Shown: positions 7,375-17,487, counted from the first letter of the stretch. The stretch: DNA of 64,000 nucleotides from Pseudobacter ginsenosidimutans (GCF_007970185.1 NZ_CP042431.1:6679342-6743341), one strand, 5' to 3'. Numbers and translations: made by a program. Notes: generated by a model not told the origin, from the sequence alone.

Positions 7375-9810
7375 TTACTTTTTCAATGTACCTGTGGCTT
7401 TCTTTGTCGCTGGTTTCTTCTTCTTACCCAGCTGCGTGAAATTATACCCGATGGTGATCCTGTAATTGCGGGTATTGGTACTGCTCAGCGATTCGATATT
7501 GTAGGCGGGCGTTGTGGTGAAGCTGCGGTACTCCTGCTTTGCGATCGGATCGATCATATTGAATGTAAGCACCAGTTTCTTCTTTAGCAGTTTTCGTTGC
7601 ACACCGAAATTCATGCGAAGATTACTGCGCACTGTTCCCTGCGGATTTGCAAATCGGTTATATGTAATACCGGTGGTGATATTCCACATATCGGTCGGCA
7701 CAAAATTGCCATTGAAATTGGATGTGAAAGTCCCCCCATTGATGAAGCTGGTATTCCTGCTGCTGTACTTGTTGAAAGTATAGCTGGCGCTCAGGTTCAC
7801 GCGGAGCGCTTTGGAGAAAGTATATCCATTCCAGGTACTGATCTCATACTCTTCTCTCCCATCGATATTGTACCAGCTGGTGGTGGTCTTGTTGGTATCG
7901 TTCGGCGCAGGCAACCGCAACTGAGAAAAGATATCGCTCACTTTATTGTAGCCGAGGCTGAGGTTGAGAAAGTACTTGTCGGTAGTTCTTCCGAACACCA
8001 GGTCGAAGTTATGTGATGTGGAAGGCAGCAGGTCCGGATTACCGAAACGGAGATTGTTGGTATCGGCAATATCAACTGTCGGGTTCATATGATTGATGCC
8101 CGGTCTTCTGATGCTCTTGCGGTAACTGAGGTTCACGCTCAGCACTTCCTCCCATTTTTTGCTCAGCGTGAAGAAGGGCAGCCAGGTGGAATAATTGTTG
8201 TCCGCCTTTGCGCCTTCTTTCAACGTGAAGCGGAGATCGGTATTTTCCAGCGTGATGCCGCCGGTAACCGACAGGCTTTCAGAAAGCCGTTGCTTCACCG
8301 CTGCACGGATATTGCTGACGCGCTGACGGAAATCGAAACTGTTGCTGAGGTTGGTATTCGGCATCAGCTCTTTCACAGGTACGCTGCGCAATCCATATAC
8401 ATCCACATCGATATCGTTCAGTTCATACACGTAGGAGGCGCCTGTACTAATGGAAGTCTTTTTATTACTGAGTTGTTTATCGTAATTCACCCTGGCATTA
8501 TAGCCCTTGTTATGTGTTTCGTTGTATTGCAATTGTGTACTGTCTTTTCCGCGTTGCGTATAATCCGGATTGAGCGGAACTTCATAAAAGGTTCTGTCGC
8601 TATTGTTCCAGGCAGTATTCGTACCTGCAATGAAGCGGAGCGATTCTCCCGGCTTCTTACCCTTACGCGTATACGTAAAATTGATCACCGGGCTGATATT
8701 GTTGCCTTCAGTGGCAATGGACCGCTGGCTGATCCTGTATACTTCATGAAAGCGGTTGATATTGGTGTATTCGTTATCCGATTTGTTGCGGGTAACGGCC
8801 TGGCTATAGGTTGCCTGTATATTGAAGAGGTTCCATTTGTCGAGCTCATAATCCACGTTGAGCCTGGCATTGGGGCGGATGCCCTTGTTGAAGCTCTGTC
8901 CTGCCGTTGCATAATAGTTGGTGGAATCCTTTCTGAAGTTTTCGCGCATGGAGCGGCTGTATCCGTCGAATTCATTGTAGGCGAATCCCATATTGAGGTT
9001 CACGGCCAGTCCTTTTTTCCGGTAATTGATATTGCCGCTGACGCCATATTCACCGCGCGTACCGGCGGTGAGGGTGAGCCTTGCTCCCATGCCTACTTTG
9101 CCTTTTTTGGTAACGATATTGATCACACCGCCCTGTTCATTGGCGTATTGCGGCGGCGGGTTGGTCATTACTTCGATCTTTTCGATCATACTGCCGGGAA
9201 GGCTTTCCAGCAGGTCTGCCAGTTGTTGTGCATTCAGCTCAACAGGCTTATCGTCGATCAGTATTTTGGGTTCGCGGCCGCGCACCACCAGTTTACCATC
9301 GGGATCGTTGGCCACCAGCGGAACGCTTTTCAGCAGTTCTGCTGCATTGGAGCCCGCACTGAGCGCGGATTCGCCGGCATTGAAAGTGATATTGCCATCA
9401 CGGCTCTGGATCAGGGGCTTTTCAGCATACACCACCACTTCTTCCAAAGCCGTATCGGTATTGGGTTTGAGTGTGAGATCGCTCATATTGAAATCATAAC
9501 GCTCGGCGCGGATCCAGATACTGTCCAGCGTCAGCGGACGGAAACCCACATAACTGATGGATAATTTATAATAACCGAAAGGAAGGTGCTCGAACTCGAA
9601 ATTCCCGTTCTGGTCTGTGCGGGTATTGCGCGTGGGGAGTGAATCATTGAACGGACGGAGGGAAACCGAAGCATCGGCAACAGCCTTCTGCAGGGTGTCT
9701 ATCACATTGCCGGTGATCAGGCCCGGGGCGGATTTCGACTGCTTATCCTGGCCGGAGGCTGATAAGGTTACCAATAGCAGGCAGCAGCAAACAATTAGCA
9801 ATGGTCTCAT
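7375..9810 (-). CDS. TonB-dependent-receptor-like outer membrane beta-barrel protein
   Basis: An 811-residue outer-membrane protein. The signal peptide ends near SASGQ, followed by a carboxypeptidase-regulatory-like beta domain (about 25-110), a plug domain (about 125-240, with KILIDDKPVE and GGVINIVTKKG) and a long 14-15 kDa-repeat-like barrel made of alternating aromatic strands. It matches the Outer membrane protein beta-barrel family group common in Bacteroidota, which usually lacks a SusD partner, as here. After the last strand (RITIGYNFTQ) there is an unusual lysine-rich tail (KKKKPATKK). The ATG at 9810 is chosen because it gives a clean signal peptide; the frame is open to 9867. The substrate is unknown. 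Confidence 0.9.
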   Translation of the reverse strand: MRPLLIVCCCLLLVTLSASGQDKQSKSAPGLITGNVIDTLQKAVADASVSLRPFNDSLPTRNTRTDQNGNFEFEHLPFGYYKLSISYVGFRPLTLDSIWIRAERYDFNMSDLTLKPNTDTALEEVVVYAEKPLIQSRDGNITFNAGESALSAGSNAAELLKSVPLVANDPDGKLVVRGREPKILIDDKPVELNAQQLADLLESLPGSMIEKIEVMTNPPPQYANEQGGVINIVTKKGKVGMGARLTLTAGTRGEYGVSGNINYRKKGLAVNLNMGFAYNEFDGYSRSMRENFRKDSTNYYATAGQSFNKGIRPNARLNVDYELDKWNLFNIQATYSQAVTRNKSDNEYTNINRFHEVYRISQRSIATEGNNISPVINFTYTRKGKKPGESLRFIAGTNTAWNNSDRTFYEVPLNPDYTQRGKDSTQLQYNETHNKGYNARVNYDKQLSNKKTSISTGASYVYELNDIDVDVYGLRSVPVKELMPNTNLSNSFDFRQRVSNIRAAVKQRLSESLSVTGGITLENTDLRFTLKEGAKADNNYSTWLPFFTLSKKWEEVLSVNLSYRKSIRRPGINHMNPTVDIADTNNLRFGNPDLLPSTSHNFDLVFGRTTDKYFLNLSLGYNKVSDIFSQLRLPAPNDTNKTTTSWYNIDGREEYEISTWNGYTFSKALRVNLSASYTFNKYSSRNTSFINGGTFTSNFNGNFVPTDMWNITTGITYNRFANPQGTVRSNLRMNFGVQRKLLKKKLVLTFNMIDPIAKQEYRSFTTTPAYNIESLSSTNTRNYRITIGYNFTQLGKKKKPATKKATGTLKK

Positions 9811-9892
9811 TAGGGGCATACACGCGTAAAGATAACGCAAACCCGTATACAGACAAACAACTGTCATCCTGTCATTTACCAGGACTTTTCCC

Positions 9893-9900
9893 TATCTTTG
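9893..9900 (+). promoter_or_regulatory. Bacteroidota -7 element upstream of miaB
   Basis: TATCTTTG matches the TAnnTTTG consensus and lies 21 bp before the miaB start. A good TTTG -33 element is not evident at the ideal distance. Confidence 0.5.
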
Positions 9901-9921
9901 CCCCTTTAATTTCAGATTGCA

Positions 9922-11340
9922 ATGTTGGATTTCATTACCCAGAAGAAACATGACGAGAGCCGCCAGGGAGAAGCCTTTGCCCCTGAACAGGCTGGTGTGC
10001 AACAATTCAGCAAAAGATTTTATATAGAAAGCTATGGTTGCCAGATGAATTTCGCGGACAGCGAAGTGGTGGCTTCCATCCTCCAGGAAGGAGGTTTCGG
10101 CGCAACCCGTAATTACGAGGAAGCCGATCTCATTCTTATCAATACCTGCTCCATCCGTGAGAAGGCCGAACAAACCGTTCGCAAACGACTTACCGATCTT
10201 CGCAAAGTGAAACAGAACAGGCCCGGCGCATTGATCGGCGTGCTCGGTTGTATGGCGGAACGCCTCAAATCAAAATTCCTCGAAGAAGAGAAACTGGTGG
10301 ATATAGTAGTGGGCCCCGATGCCTACCGCACATTGCCTTCTCTCATCACAGAAGCCGAAGGCGGACAAAAAGCTGTGAACGTTCTTCTCAGCCGCGAAGA
10401 AACCTATGCAGACATTGCACCTGTGCGCCTCGGCGGCGACGGTGTTTCTGCATTTGTAAGCATCATGCGCGGCTGTAACAATATGTGCTCTTTCTGCGTG
10501 GTGCCTTTCACCAGGGGAAGGGAAAGAAGCAGGGATGCTATCAGCATCGTGAATGAATGCCAGGTATTGTTTGATGAAGGTTATAAAGAAGTAACATTAC
10601 TGGGACAGAATGTAGACAGTTATTATTGGGTGGATGAATCCACCGATACAATAGTGAACTTTGCGCAACTGCTGGAAAAAGTAGCGCTGATCAGTCCCCT
10701 GCTCCGCGTTCGTTTCTCCACCTCACATCCGAAAGATATTACAGATGAAGTGCTGCATACCATGGCGAAGTACGAGAACATCTGCAAATACATACACCTC
10801 CCTGTTCAAAGCGGCTCCACACGCGTGTTGCAGCTGATGAACAGAACCTATACGCGCGAATGGTATATCGCAAAAGTAGACAGGATCCGGGCCATCATGC
10901 CCGACTGTGGCATCAGCTCCGATATCATTGCAGGTTTCTGTACCGAAACCGAAGAAGAGCACCAGGAAACCATGAGCCTGATGGAATACAGCAAATATGA
11001 CCTGAGCTATATGTTCTTTTACAGCGAAAGGCCCGGCACTCTTGCCGCCCGCCGCTATGAGGACGATATTCCTGAGGATGTGAAGAAGAGAAGGCTGGAC
11101 GAGATCGTGCATTTACAGAATAAGCTCAGTCATGAAAGCAATGTCCGCGATCTTGGCAAGACCTTCAAGGTGCTGATCGAAGGCGACAGCAAGAAAAGCG
11201 GGAACGACTGGAAAGGCAGGAACAGTCAGAACAAAATGTTGGTTTTTCCCAAAGGCGACCATAAAGTGAACAAAGGCGATTACGTGATGGTTAAAGTCAC
11301 AGATTGCACCAAGGCAACGCTACTGGGAGAAATCGTATAA
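9922..11340 (+). CDS. miaB: tRNA-2-methylthio-N6-dimethylallyladenosine synthase
   Basis: A 472-residue radical SAM methylthiotransferase that adds a methylthio group to i6A37 of tRNAs reading UNN codons. The N-terminal UPF0004 domain has three cluster cysteines (C40, C76, C110). The radical SAM motif CNNMCSFC (C185, C189, C192) follows, and a TRAM RNA-binding domain ends the protein. The length matches bacterial MiaB. It begins a plus-strand run that continues through the sigma-54 activator, lptE and secG. Confidence 0.97.
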   Translation: MLDFITQKKHDESRQGEAFAPEQAGVQQFSKRFYIESYGCQMNFADSEVVASILQEGGFGATRNYEEADLILINTCSIREKAEQTVRKRLTDLRKVKQNRPGALIGVLGCMAERLKSKFLEEEKLVDIVVGPDAYRTLPSLITEAEGGQKAVNVLLSREETYADIAPVRLGGDGVSAFVSIMRGCNNMCSFCVVPFTRGRERSRDAISIVNECQVLFDEGYKEVTLLGQNVDSYYWVDESTDTIVNFAQLLEKVALISPLLRVRFSTSHPKDITDEVLHTMAKYENICKYIHLPVQSGSTRVLQLMNRTYTREWYIAKVDRIRAIMPDCGISSDIIAGFCTETEEEHQETMSLMEYSKYDLSYMFFYSERPGTLAARRYEDDIPEDVKKRRLDEIVHLQNKLSHESNVRDLGKTFKVLIEGDSKKSGNDWKGRNSQNKMLVFPKGDHKVNKGDYVMVKVTDCTKATLLGEIV

Positions 11341-11371
11341 GTTATATTGTCAGAAAGGAGCTAAACGAGTT

Positions 11372-12643
11372 GTGAATATGGATATCCAATCAATCAAAAA
11401 CCGGTTTGGTATTATCGGGAATTCACCCGCACTGAATTACGCATTGCAGGTGGCAGCCACGGTAGCCAATACAGACCTTACCGTTCTCATCAATGGTGAA
11501 AGCGGTACTGGTAAAGAAGCATTTTCGCAGGTGATCCATGCGTTATCCGCCCGCAAGCACAATCCCTTTATTGCGGTGAACTGCGGCGCGATACCCGAAG
11601 GCACCATCGATTCAGAATTGTTCGGGCATGAAAAAGGTTCTTTCACGGGAGCCGTGGATTCCCGCAAAGGATATTTTGAAACTGTCAATGGCGGCACTAT
11701 CTTTCTCGATGAGATCGGTGAAATGCCCCTGGGCACTCAGGCACGTTTGTTGCGCGTACTGGAAACAGGTGAGTTCATCCGTGTGGGCTCCTCCAAGGTA
11801 CAGAAGACAGATGTGCGCGTGATTGCCGCCACCAATAAGGACCTGCTGGAATTTACGCAGAAAGGGAGGTTCAGGGAAGACCTCTATTACAGGTTGAGCA
11901 CTGTGCCCATCCGCGTTCCGGCATTGAGAGACAGGAAGGAAGACATTGGCCTGCTTTTCCGCAGATTTGCCGTTGACTTTGCAGAGAAGTACAAAGCTTC
12001 TCCCCTGCAACTGGACGAGGAGGCGAAAGAGATGTTAATTAACTACTCCTGGCCCGGCAATGTGCGCGAACTGAAGAATATTGCAGAGCAGATGAGCGTG
12101 CTGGCCAACGATAAGATGGTCACCGGATCAGAGATCAGACGCTTTTTGCCGGACAGGGACTTTTCTCGCTTACCCGTGCTGGTTAGTCCGCAGCCCGGCG
12201 GCGGTTCCGCCAACGGACATGAGTTTGCCAATGAGCGCGAGATCCTGTACAAGCTCTTCTTCGATATGAAGAAAGATGTGACCGAGCTCAAGAAGATGTT
12301 CGTGGAGATCCTGCAAAACCCCGGCATGGCCGCGGCGCAGAACCAGGCACTGATCAATGAACTGAAGAACAAGGAAGTGCTGAGCAGCTCCCCCGGGTTC
12401 ATCCCCCACTCCCAGCCCGCTGCCGTGCAGGGAGCCATGCAACCGGTGATGATCCATCACGATGATGATATCCACCATCATGAGGAAGTGGAAGAGAGCC
12501 TGAACATCATGGACAAGGAAAAGGAACTGATCATCAAAGCGCTTAAAAAACATAAGGGAAAAAGAAAGGATGCCGCCACCGATCTGGGCATCAGTGAGAG
12601 AACCCTTTACCGTAAGTTGAAAGAATATGATATCAAAGAGTAA
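11372..12643 (+). CDS. Sigma-54-dependent transcriptional activator without receiver domain
   Basis: A 423-residue enhancer-binding protein. The AAA+ domain starts almost at the N-terminus, with Walker A GESGTGKE (42-49), the sigma-54 contact loop GSFTGA (89-94; the usual form is GAFTGA) and Walker [11 protein letters not shown] (108-117). A linker containing a histidine/aspartate cluster (about 361-371) leads to a Fis-type HTH at the C-terminus ([15 protein letters not shown]). There is no N-terminal sensory domain, so activity must be set by expression, partners or the linker. GTG at 11372 is 11 nt after AGGAG; the ATG at 11378 is an alternative start. Its target genes cannot be told from here. 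Confidence 0.93.
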   Translation: MNMDIQSIKNRFGIIGNSPALNYALQVAATVANTDLTVLINGESGTGKEAFSQVIHALSARKHNPFIAVNCGAIPEGTIDSELFGHEKGSFTGAVDSRKGYFETVNGGTIFLDEIGEMPLGTQARLLRVLETGEFIRVGSSKVQKTDVRVIAATNKDLLEFTQKGRFREDLYYRLSTVPIRVPALRDRKEDIGLLFRRFAVDFAEKYKASPLQLDEEAKEMLINYSWPGNVRELKNIAEQMSVLANDKMVTGSEIRRFLPDRDFSRLPVLVSPQPGGGSANGHEFANEREILYKLFFDMKKDVTELKKMFVEILQNPGMAAAQNQALINELKNKEVLSSSPGFIPHSQPAAVQGAMQPVMIHHDDDIHHHEEVEESLNIMDKEKELIIKALKKHKGKRKDAATDLGISERTLYRKLKEYDIKE

Positions 12644-12644
12644 T

Positions 12645-13157
12645 ATGGCCCTGCATTCCGTACGATTCAGCCTGCTCCTCGCAGGATGCATGCTGGTAGC
12701 GCTTTTCAGCGGTTGCTACACTTTCAATGATGTTACCATCGATAAGAAGATCAAGACCGCGAGGGTGAACTTTTTCGATAACAAGGCAAGGTATATCAAC
12801 CCGCAACTGAGCCCGCAACTCACAGACAAGCTGAGGCAGAAGGTGAACAACCAGACCCGCCTCACCCTGGTGCAGAGCGAGGATGCGGATTACGATATTG
12901 GTGGATTCATCAGCGACTATTCCGTTACCACTTCCGGTATCAGCCAGCAGCAGGCCGCCACCAACCGTTTAACCGTTACCGTTACCGTCAGGTTCAAGAA
13001 TAACCAGGACCCTACCAAGAATTTCGAGTCCCCGGTTTCCCGCAGCTTTGAATTCTCGGCCAATCTCAGCCTCCAGCAGGCAGAGGCCCAGTTGACGGAA
13101 ACCATCATCCAGAATATGACAGACGAGATCTTCAACAAGATCTTCTCCAACTGGTAG
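12645..13157 (+). CDS. lptE: LptE-family LPS-assembly lipoprotein
   Basis: A 170-residue lipoprotein with lipobox FSGC (cysteine near residue 24) followed by YTFNDVTI. The body is an alpha/beta fold of the LptE group, the outer-membrane lipoprotein that plugs LptD during LPS insertion. Its ATG overlaps the end of the regulator gene by one spacer base (TAA at 12641-12643, ATG at 12645), so the two are translationally coupled. The next gene follows after 40 bp. The assignment comes from the Bacteroidota LptE pattern and this gene order; the sequence itself is divergent. Confidence 0.82.
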   Translation: MALHSVRFSLLLAGCMLVALFSGCYTFNDVTIDKKIKTARVNFFDNKARYINPQLSPQLTDKLRQKVNNQTRLTLVQSEDADYDIGGFISDYSVTTSGISQQQAATNRLTVTVTVRFKNNQDPTKNFESPVSRSFEFSANLSLQQAEAQLTETIIQNMTDEIFNKIFSNW

Positions 13158-13197
13158 GTCCATCATCAATCAACAGCGAAACATACAAGCCCTGTTC

Positions 13198-14139
13198 ATG
13201 CAACAACATATTCAATCCATCGTTCAACATTTTTTTCAGAAGAACAGTCTGCACGATGTAGCGGAAGCCGATCTGCAACAGTTTACGAACGACTATCCGT
13301 ATGCGATCATCGGCCAGTTCCTGCTGGCAGAAAAAATGCGTCACGATAACCAGGAAGCATTCCATGACCAGGCGCTTCGCACCAGTTTATATTTCAACAA
13401 CCCTGCATGGCTTTACTGGCAGTTGCAGGAACATCCCGAAGCCAATCTCGAAGGGCTGAAAGCCGCCATCACCATGACCGACGAGCCCGAGCTGGAGCAC
13501 GAGAAAGTGGTGGTTGCCCATACAGAGTCTGCTTCAGGGGATATCACTGCCATCGAGAACAAGGCTTCCGCAGCAACACCTTCTCTCAATATCTCCGATC
13601 CTGCAGTGGAGCACAAGGCCGCTATTGCCAGCCAGCCTGTTGTTGCCAAAACCGAAACAGAGCAAAAGCCTGCAGAACTCAAAGCGGAGAACAAGGAAGA
13701 AGCTCCGTCAGCCGTAGCACTGGCAGAAGCAGCTGCCGCAGCAGCGCCGCAAACAGTTATCAACGAGATCGGATTTGATCCCTATCATACCATCGATTAT
13801 TTCGCCAGCCAGGGCATCAAGCTGAAGCTGGAAGAACTGGCCAAAGACAAACTGGGTCAGCAGCTGAAGAGCTTTACCGAGTGGCTGCGCAGTATGAAGC
13901 GCGTTGGCCCTGCCGCCATCAACGGCGCCGCCCTGGACGATACCACACAGCAGACCATTCAGAACATTGCAGACACCAGTATCGAGGGTAAAGACATTGT
14001 AACTGAAGCGATGGCGGAAGTTTGGGTAAAACAGGGTAACTACCGGAAAGCCATTGCCATCTACGAGAAATTAAGTTTGCAGAATCCGGTCAAAAGCCCT
14101 TATTTTGCAGACCGTATACAACAATTAAAAGCTTTGTGA
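13198..14139 (+). CDS. Hypothetical protein with Ala/Glu-rich linker and C-terminal TPR-like helices
   Basis: A 313-residue cytoplasmic-looking protein without a signal peptide. An N-terminal helical domain (about 1-95, with the pattern TNDYPYAIIGQFLLAEK) is joined by a low-complexity Ala/Glu/Lys linker (about 100-190) to a helical C-terminus. The last 50 residues (EVWVKQGNYRKAIAIYEKL) look like one TPR unit. It sits between lptE and secG, and its stop is directly followed by the secG ATG, so it is in the same operon. I recognise it only as a Bacteroidota hypothetical protein; no function is known to me. Confidence 0.8.
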   Translation: MQQHIQSIVQHFFQKNSLHDVAEADLQQFTNDYPYAIIGQFLLAEKMRHDNQEAFHDQALRTSLYFNNPAWLYWQLQEHPEANLEGLKAAITMTDEPELEHEKVVVAHTESASGDITAIENKASAATPSLNISDPAVEHKAAIASQPVVAKTETEQKPAELKAENKEEAPSAVALAEAAAAAAPQTVINEIGFDPYHTIDYFASQGIKLKLEELAKDKLGQQLKSFTEWLRSMKRVGPAAINGAALDDTTQQTIQNIADTSIEGKDIVTEAMAEVWVKQGNYRKAIAIYEKLSLQNPVKSPYFADRIQQLKAL

Positions 14140-14140
14140 T

Positions 14141-14482
14141 ATGATGTATTTATTCCTGGTGCTGATCATTATCCTGACTGCCGTGATCAGCTTGTTCATC
14201 CTGATCCAGAATCCCAAAGGTGGTGGCCTGGCAGGTAACATCGCAGGATTCAACAACCAGTTCATGGGTGTGAAGCAAACTACTGACGTATTGGAAAAAG
14301 GAACCTGGGTAATGGCTGTAGCTATCGGTCTGCTCTGCCTGTTCTCTTCTTTCTTCATTGCCGGCGGTTCTGCCAAAGGTGTTGATGCGCCTCCTACTGC
14401 AGCTCCCAAAGCGGCTACTCCGCCTCCTGCAGCACAGCCTTCCAACACTGTTCCTATGCAACAGCCCGCAACACAGCCTTAA
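14141..14482 (+). CDS. secG: Preprotein translocase subunit SecG
   Basis: A 113-residue protein with two membrane helices (about 3-20 and 55-75) separated by the conserved loop IQNPKGGGLAGNIAGF. This identifies SecG, the small subunit of the SecYEG channel. A Pro/Ala-rich tail follows the second helix, as in other Bacteroidota SecG proteins. It starts one base after the stop of the preceding gene and is followed by a strong terminator. Confidence 0.95.
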   Translation: MMYLFLVLIIILTAVISLFILIQNPKGGGLAGNIAGFNNQFMGVKQTTDVLEKGTWVMAVAIGLLCLFSSFFIAGGSAKGVDAPPTAAPKAATPPPAAQPSNTVPMQQPATQP

Positions 14483-14507
14483 GATTTATTTCAACTTTTT
14501 CAATATA

Positions 14508-14533
14508 CCCTGCTGAAATCAGCAGGGTTTTTT
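14508..14533 (+). terminator. Terminator after secG
   Basis: CCCTGCTG (14508-14515) pairs with CAGCAGGG (14520-14527) around an AAAT loop, followed by six T residues. Confidence 0.92.
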
Positions 14534-14559
14534 AATTTACAGCATCAATCCGGAACATC

Positions 14560-15615
14560 ATGTGGAAAAAACTGATACTGGGATTGCTTATCGTACTGCT
14601 GCTTGCCGCAGCTGTGATTGGTATGCGATTCTTTACCTCCAACACGCCCTTTGAAAGCAAACACAAATACCTGTACATCAGAACAGGACAGGCCACTTTC
14701 CCGGAAGTGATCAAAACCCTGCGCGACAGCCACCTGGTGAAGAACCCGGGATCCTTCGAGTGGATTGGTCATCGGATGGACCTGGACCAGAAGATCAAAC
14801 CAGGCCGCTACGAGATCCGCAAAGGAATGAGCCTCTTCAATATTGCACGCATGCTGCGCAACGGACAACAAAGCCCCGTGAACCTGGTGATCACCAAACT
14901 GCGTACGCGCCAGGACCTGGCAGCCCTCATCGGCCGCCGCTTCGAATGTGATTCAGCTTCCGTGATGGACTATATGAACAATGCAGATTCCATGAAAGTA
15001 TATGGCTTCGATTCCACCAGTATCATGACGGCCATCTATCCAAATACTTACACCTATTTCTGGAACAACACCCCTACCGGCATCTTCAAAAAGTTCTTTG
15101 CAGAGTACAGGAAGGTTTGGGACGATGAAAGAAAAGAAAAGGCCGCCAAACTGGGCCTCACTCCCGGTCAGGTATATACGCTGGCCAGCATCGTGGAGGA
15201 AGAGACAAATGCCAATGAAGAGAAAGGCAATATCGCCAGTGTATATTACAACCGCTACAAGAAGGGATTGAAACTGCAGGCCGATCCTACCGTGAAATTC
15301 GCGCTGGGCGATTTCACCCTTCGCAGGATCTACCTGAAACATTTGACGGCAGAAAGCCCGTACAATACCTATCGTGTAGCAGGGCTGCCTCCGGGACCGA
15401 TCTGTACGCCCTCACTGGTAACAATAGACGCAGTACTGGACCAACCTGTTACCAATTATCTTTTCTTTGTAGCGAAGAGTGATTTTTCCGGCAGGCATAC
15501 TTTCAGCGAAACCTATACCGAGCACCTGGTGAATGCCAAAGCCTTCCAGAAAGCGCTGGACTCTGTAATGGCGAAAAGACAGGCAGCCAAAGAAGATATC
15601 GGCACACAAAAATAA
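14560..15615 (+). CDS. mltG: Endolytic murein transglycosylase MltG
   Basis: A 351-residue inner-membrane protein with one N-terminal helix and a periplasmic YceG domain. MltG cuts nascent glycan strands and sets their length. The catalytic segment ASIVEEET contains the family glutamate, followed by the conserved LQADPTVKFAL and YNTYRVAGLPPGPI segments. Its length is typical. It starts 26 bp after the secG terminator and is followed 16 bp later by a YihY-type gene, so the two are probably cotranscribed. Confidence 0.95.
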   Translation: MWKKLILGLLIVLLLAAAVIGMRFFTSNTPFESKHKYLYIRTGQATFPEVIKTLRDSHLVKNPGSFEWIGHRMDLDQKIKPGRYEIRKGMSLFNIARMLRNGQQSPVNLVITKLRTRQDLAALIGRRFECDSASVMDYMNNADSMKVYGFDSTSIMTAIYPNTYTYFWNNTPTGIFKKFFAEYRKVWDDERKEKAAKLGLTPGQVYTLASIVEEETNANEEKGNIASVYYNRYKKGLKLQADPTVKFALGDFTLRRIYLKHLTAESPYNTYRVAGLPPGPICTPSLVTIDAVLDQPVTNYLFFVAKSDFSGRHTFSETYTEHLVNAKAFQKALDSVMAKRQAAKEDIGTQK

Positions 15616-15631
15616 AAACCGGAGAAGCGGC

Positions 15632-16591
15632 ATGACCAAACTTGAACGCATCTTACTGAACCTGCCTCCTGTGAAATTCCTCACGGAAAAGAGCAAGCAT
15701 ATCATTTTGCCGGGCTTCGACAAAGTGCCATTGTATGATGTGATCCTGTTCTTTCTCAGCCAGGTGAAAAAAGTGGGGCTCACGGAACGCGCCGCAGCAG
15801 TGGCCTATAACTTCATCATGGCCATTCCCCCTACCTGCCTGTTCATCTTTACGCTGATCCCCCAACTGCCTTTCATTCCAAAGGAAACCATCGAACTGCA
15901 GCTGCATCACCTGATCAACGATATCATTCCAGCAAAGGAATACAACCAGGGCATCATCGATTTTGTGGATGGCTTCCTGAACCAGCCACGCGTTGGTCTG
16001 ATCTCCTTCGGTTTCTTTTTGCTGATCTTCTTTGCCAGTAATGGCATGATGGGGCTGATGCGCAGTTTCAACAAGAACTATATCGGCTTTGAAAAGCGTA
16101 GCGACCTGGAGAGCCGCTGGATGGCTATTAAGCTCACCTTCATCATCCTGGGCCTGCTGGTGGCCTGTCTGATCCTTTTAGCCATGCAGGGCGTGGTATT
16201 GCGCTGGCTGGGCGTAGGCGCCAAATGGGCCGCTATCCTGAGCCTCTTCCGATGGGTACTGATTGTTGGGCTCGTATTCTATGCTATCGCCTTCATCTAC
16301 AAATATGCGCCTGCCATGCAAAAACGCTGGAAACTCCTCTCCCCAGGCTCCATCCTGGCCACTTTCCTCAGCCTGCTGGCCACTTTGGGGTTTAGCTTCT
16401 TTGTGAGCAATTTCGGAAAATATAACGCACTCTATGGATCTATTGGCACTATCATTGTGGCTATGACACTGATCTATATCAATGCCCTGGTGCTGCTGAT
16501 CGGGTACGAGCTCAATGTGAGCATACACTCCCTCAAAGCGCTTGCGGATGAAAGGGCGAGACACGAGACAAGCGGCGTGACCGTTCCATGA
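15632..16591 (+). CDS. YihY/virulence factor BrkB family membrane protein
   Basis: A 319-residue integral membrane protein with about six helices. Features of the family are the early segment GLTERAAAVAYNFIMAIPP and the late LIYINALVLLIGYELN. The family was once thought to be RNase BN; its true role, perhaps in transport or envelope integrity, is not settled. It begins 16 bp after mltG. Confidence 0.9.
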   Translation: MTKLERILLNLPPVKFLTEKSKHIILPGFDKVPLYDVILFFLSQVKKVGLTERAAAVAYNFIMAIPPTCLFIFTLIPQLPFIPKETIELQLHHLINDIIPAKEYNQGIIDFVDGFLNQPRVGLISFGFFLLIFFASNGMMGLMRSFNKNYIGFEKRSDLESRWMAIKLTFIILGLLVACLILLAMQGVVLRWLGVGAKWAAILSLFRWVLIVGLVFYAIAFIYKYAPAMQKRWKLLSPGSILATFLSLLATLGFSFFVSNFGKYNALYGSIGTIIVAMTLIYINALVLLIGYELNVSIHSLKALADERARHETSGVTVP

Positions 16592-16627
16592 TTTTTTCGT
16601 AAACTTTGTATACATAAATAAATCGTC

Positions 16628-17236
16628 ATGAAAAGAAAACTCCTGTTCAGCCTGATGCTGCCTGCACTGGCGATGCTGGCATTCAGATCCGGCAACGAGC
16701 CGCTCGCAATCGGTTCGGCTATGCCTAAGGGTGAGATAGTGATGAAAGATATATCCGGCAAGGACATTTCACTGAACAATGCCCGCAAGTCCAACGGACT
16801 GCTGGTGATGTTCAGCTGCAATACCTGCCCCGTAGTGATCAACAACGCATCACGCGCCAATGAAGTAAGCAAATTTGCGCTCGACAAAAATGTGGGCGTG
16901 ATATTCCTCAATGCCAATGAAGCCAACCGTTCAGCTTCAGAATCACTCGATGCCATGAAAGCCTATGCAGCCAAAGAAGGATTCAACTGGTACTATGCAG
17001 TTGATCAGAACAGCGAGCTGGCCAATGCTTTCGGCGCCACCAAAACACCCGAATGTTTCCTCTTCGATAAAGAAGGAAAACTGGTGTACCATGGCGCCAT
17101 CGATGATAGTCCCGGTAAAGCAGAGAACGTAAGCCGCAAGCACCTGCAGGAAGCCATAACAGAGATCAGTGGCGGAAAGGAAGTGAGTGTGAAGACTTCC
17201 AAATCTGTGGGATGCACCATCAAGCGACTCGGTTAA
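16628..17236 (+). CDS. Exported thioredoxin-like / redoxin family protein
   Basis: A 202-residue protein with a hydrophobic N-terminus (about 1-20) that looks like a signal peptide or anchor, followed by a redoxin fold. The active-site region is FSCNTCPVV, a CxxC pair inside the FSCNTCP motif of the thioredoxin-like group related to AhpC/TSA and TlpA. A cis-proline segment (ATKTPECFLFD) is present. It probably acts as a periplasmic thiol oxidoreductase. The gene is followed by a very strong terminator. Confidence 0.88.
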   Translation: MKRKLLFSLMLPALAMLAFRSGNEPLAIGSAMPKGEIVMKDISGKDISLNNARKSNGLLVMFSCNTCPVVINNASRANEVSKFALDKNVGVIFLNANEANRSASESLDAMKAYAAKEGFNWYYAVDQNSELANAFGATKTPECFLFDKEGKLVYHGAIDDSPGKAENVSRKHLQEAITEISGGKEVSVKTSKSVGCTIKRLG

Positions 17237-17258
17237 GCCCCGTTTTTAAAATCTTTGA

Positions 17259-17290
17259 AACAGCCCGGATCTGACAGGATCCGGGCTGTT
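17259..17290 (+). terminator. Strong terminator after the thioredoxin-like gene
   Basis: A perfect 13-bp inverted repeat (AACAGCCCGGATC and its complement) with a 6-nt loop, followed by CTGTTTT. Confidence 0.88.
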
Positions 17291-17487
17291 CTGTTTTACG
17301 GGGGTTGAAGGATCAGGGGTATTGTTCATATTGGTATTGTATTAATGATGAAATACGGGCCTGAAGGATGGTGAATCCATGCAACTTTAAAAGGAACGAT
17401 GAATTTGAAAAGGGAGGACGCAGATAGTAAAATTAGTGGGTGTGCAGCTTGTTACAATCCCTCTTACGGGGGCAGGAGATAAAGTAG
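17291..17487. other. Intergenic spacer between convergent genes
   Basis: About 200 bp with no coding frame of note. It separates the terminator of the plus-strand run from that of the minus-strand lipoprotein cluster. I see nothing else in it. Confidence 0.6.

Noticed and set aside
8089-9564. Open frame of 491 codons on the plus strand inside the TonB-receptor-like gene
   Set aside because: It is antisense to a gene with clear plug and barrel motifs, and its own sequence shows no domain or signal. It is a shadow frame caused by codon bias.
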